Positions 63,223 through 64,000 of a DNA stretch of 64,000 nt are shown here, piece by piece. Numbering within the stretch: position 1 is the stretch's first letter; every line of letters starts with the position of its first letter. The DNA lies in the NCBI RefSeq assembly GCF_030408835.1, contig NZ_CP047357.1:1922001-1986000 (forward strand), written 5' to 3'. The notes under the pieces are model-generated. The model was given only the letters and a program-made list of their open reading frames with translations. It was not told the origin of the DNA and searched no databases. This DNA comes from Corynebacterium freneyi (GTDB lineage: Bacteria > Actinomycetota > Actinomycetes > Mycobacteriales > Mycobacteriaceae). The position numbers and the translations under genes are program-made.

Positions 63223-64000
63223 CTCCGCCTCCACGGGATTCGACGGATCGGCGGCGACCAGGCTGACCCGCTGGGCCGTGCCCTCGTCCGGCACGCCCGC
63301 GTCGGTCGTCCCCCGGCACTTGGCGAACACCGGCGGCTCGAACACGAACACCTCGACCTCCTCGCCACGGTCGTGGAGCACCGCGGAGTCGAAGGCATGG
63401 CCCACCCACGGTTCCAACACCACCGCCTCGGTCAGATCCAGGCACGCCCGGTCCACCCGCGACGCCAGCTGCCCCGACGACGCCATCACCGAAATCGCCT
63501 CGTCGACCCCGGCCGTCACCCACCCGGGGACCTCCACCTCCTGCGTGTCGCCGCGCCGGTGAGCCGCGATGGCCAGACAATACTCCAGCCCGAACCGGTC
63601 GATCAGCCGTCGCAACGGGGCCGTCACATGCGCGTACGGGCCACCCACGCCCGAATGCACCGGCACGTCGGACGGTGCGGGGGCCGAACCGTCGTCAAGC
63701 GTCTCCAACCGCTCGTACCCCGAGCCGCGCAACAGGCGCGACGCATCCTTCATCACCGCCATCCCGCGGGTCGAATCCGCGTCGACGCCCGCCAAAAACG
63801 CGCTGACCTCGGCAATGCCCGCATCATCGGGCAGCTCGTACCCCAACGCGCGCGCCGCCACCCGAAACTCCGCCAGCGCAGCCTCCCCCGCCGGCCGCAA
63901 CGTCCGCAACACCCCGACGCCGGCCTCCGCCATCATCTGACCGGCGACCATCCCCGCCAGCAGCGAGATCTCCGAATTGAAATCCATCACCGGCGGCCGC
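63196..64000 (-). CDS. RNB-family (RNase II/R-like) ribonuclease, 3' part
   Basis: The last 267 codons of a gene whose start lies beyond the window edge; the frame is open to base 64000. It matches the C-terminal half of the RNB catalytic domain: NSEISLLAGMVAGQMM, then YAHVTAPLRRLIDRFGLEY with the family arginines. The enzyme would degrade RNA from the 3' end. The end is followed closely by tandem repeats derived from its own last codons. Confidence 0.88.
   Translation of the reverse strand, partial: RPPVMDFNSEISLLAGMVAGQMMAEAGVGVLRTLRPAGEAALAEFRVAARALGYELPDDAGIAEVSAFLAGVDADSTRGMAVMKDASRLLRGSGYERLETLDDGSAPAPSDVPVHSGVGGPYAHVTAPLRRLIDRFGLEYCLAIAAHRRGDTQEVEVPGWVTAGVDEAISVMASSGQLASRVDRACLDLTEAVVLEPWVGHAFDSAVLHDRGEEVEVFVFEPPVFAKCRGTTDAGVPDEGTAQRVSLVAADPSNPVEAEVLFAWPAD

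Overview
The window is a contiguous piece of a high-GC (by eye in the high 60s percent) actinobacterial chromosome, almost certainly a Corynebacterium. The evidence is the gene set and its order: ctaC-ctaF next to an LtsA-type asnB, then an IscA-like gene, cobU-cobT-cobS, ilvE, pepA, a three-lipoyl-domain AceF/SucB, lipB-lipA, glnA, thrC and glnE-glnA2, together with LpqH-like, LppP/LprE-like and LGFP-repeat lipoproteins. This order resembles C. glutamicum as I know it. No rRNA, tRNA, CRISPR array or prophage was seen.

Layout. 1-2.8 kb: a MerR regulator and a translationally coupled membrane gene that has been cut by a complete ISL3-type insertion sequence (inverted repeats and an 8-bp target duplication are both visible). 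2.9-7.6 kb: cytochrome c oxidase subunits IV and II, divergent asnB, a set of tandem repeats and an A-type Fe-S carrier. 7.9-11.6 kb: a membrane protein and cobUTS (cobalamin nucleotide-loop assembly). 12.1-20.2 kb: ilvE, pepA, the E2 acyltransferase, its lipoyl-attachment enzymes LipB and LipA, and a DUF4191 membrane protein. 20.4-31.4 kb: an AspT-type transporter, an RDD protein, glnA, a phosphoesterase, a glycosyltransferase, a second adenylylatable glutamine synthetase followed by an ornithine-cyclodeaminase-family protein, and a convergent tryptophanase-family enzyme. 31.7-38.8 kb: an accessory-looking stretch of lipoproteins, a CHAT-domain protein, two unrecognised proteins and a divergent helical-repeat protein. 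39.0-49.7 kb: thrC, a TPP enzyme, a lipoprotein, a macrodomain, a zinc-type cation exporter, an ATPase, an MFS transporter and a glutaminase-STAS protein. 49.9-64 kb: an FMN reductase with a palindromic operator, a large helicase-associated-like protein, glnE-glnA2, panB, CYTH-CHAD, a degenerate GHMP kinase and the 3' part of an RNB-family ribonuclease.

The genes work together most clearly in two themes. The first is lipoate: the E2 subunit with three lipoyl domains and lipB-lipA, which supply its cofactor. The second is nitrogen: three glutamine synthetase genes, the adenylyltransferase GlnE, a glutaminase and a glutamine-dependent amidotransferase. Both GlnA-type synthetases keep the adenylylation tyrosine (Tyr406), whereas GlnA2 does not.

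Three genome-style signals stand out. (1) The 11-mer GCTTGACGACG occurs 14 times, half of them between genes. (2) Short tandem repeats grow out of the 3' ends of several genes (ctaF, the IscA-like gene, thrC, glnA2, the RNB gene). (3) Many genes have a TAnnnT -10 hexamer 6-8 bases before the start codon, implying leaderless mRNAs.
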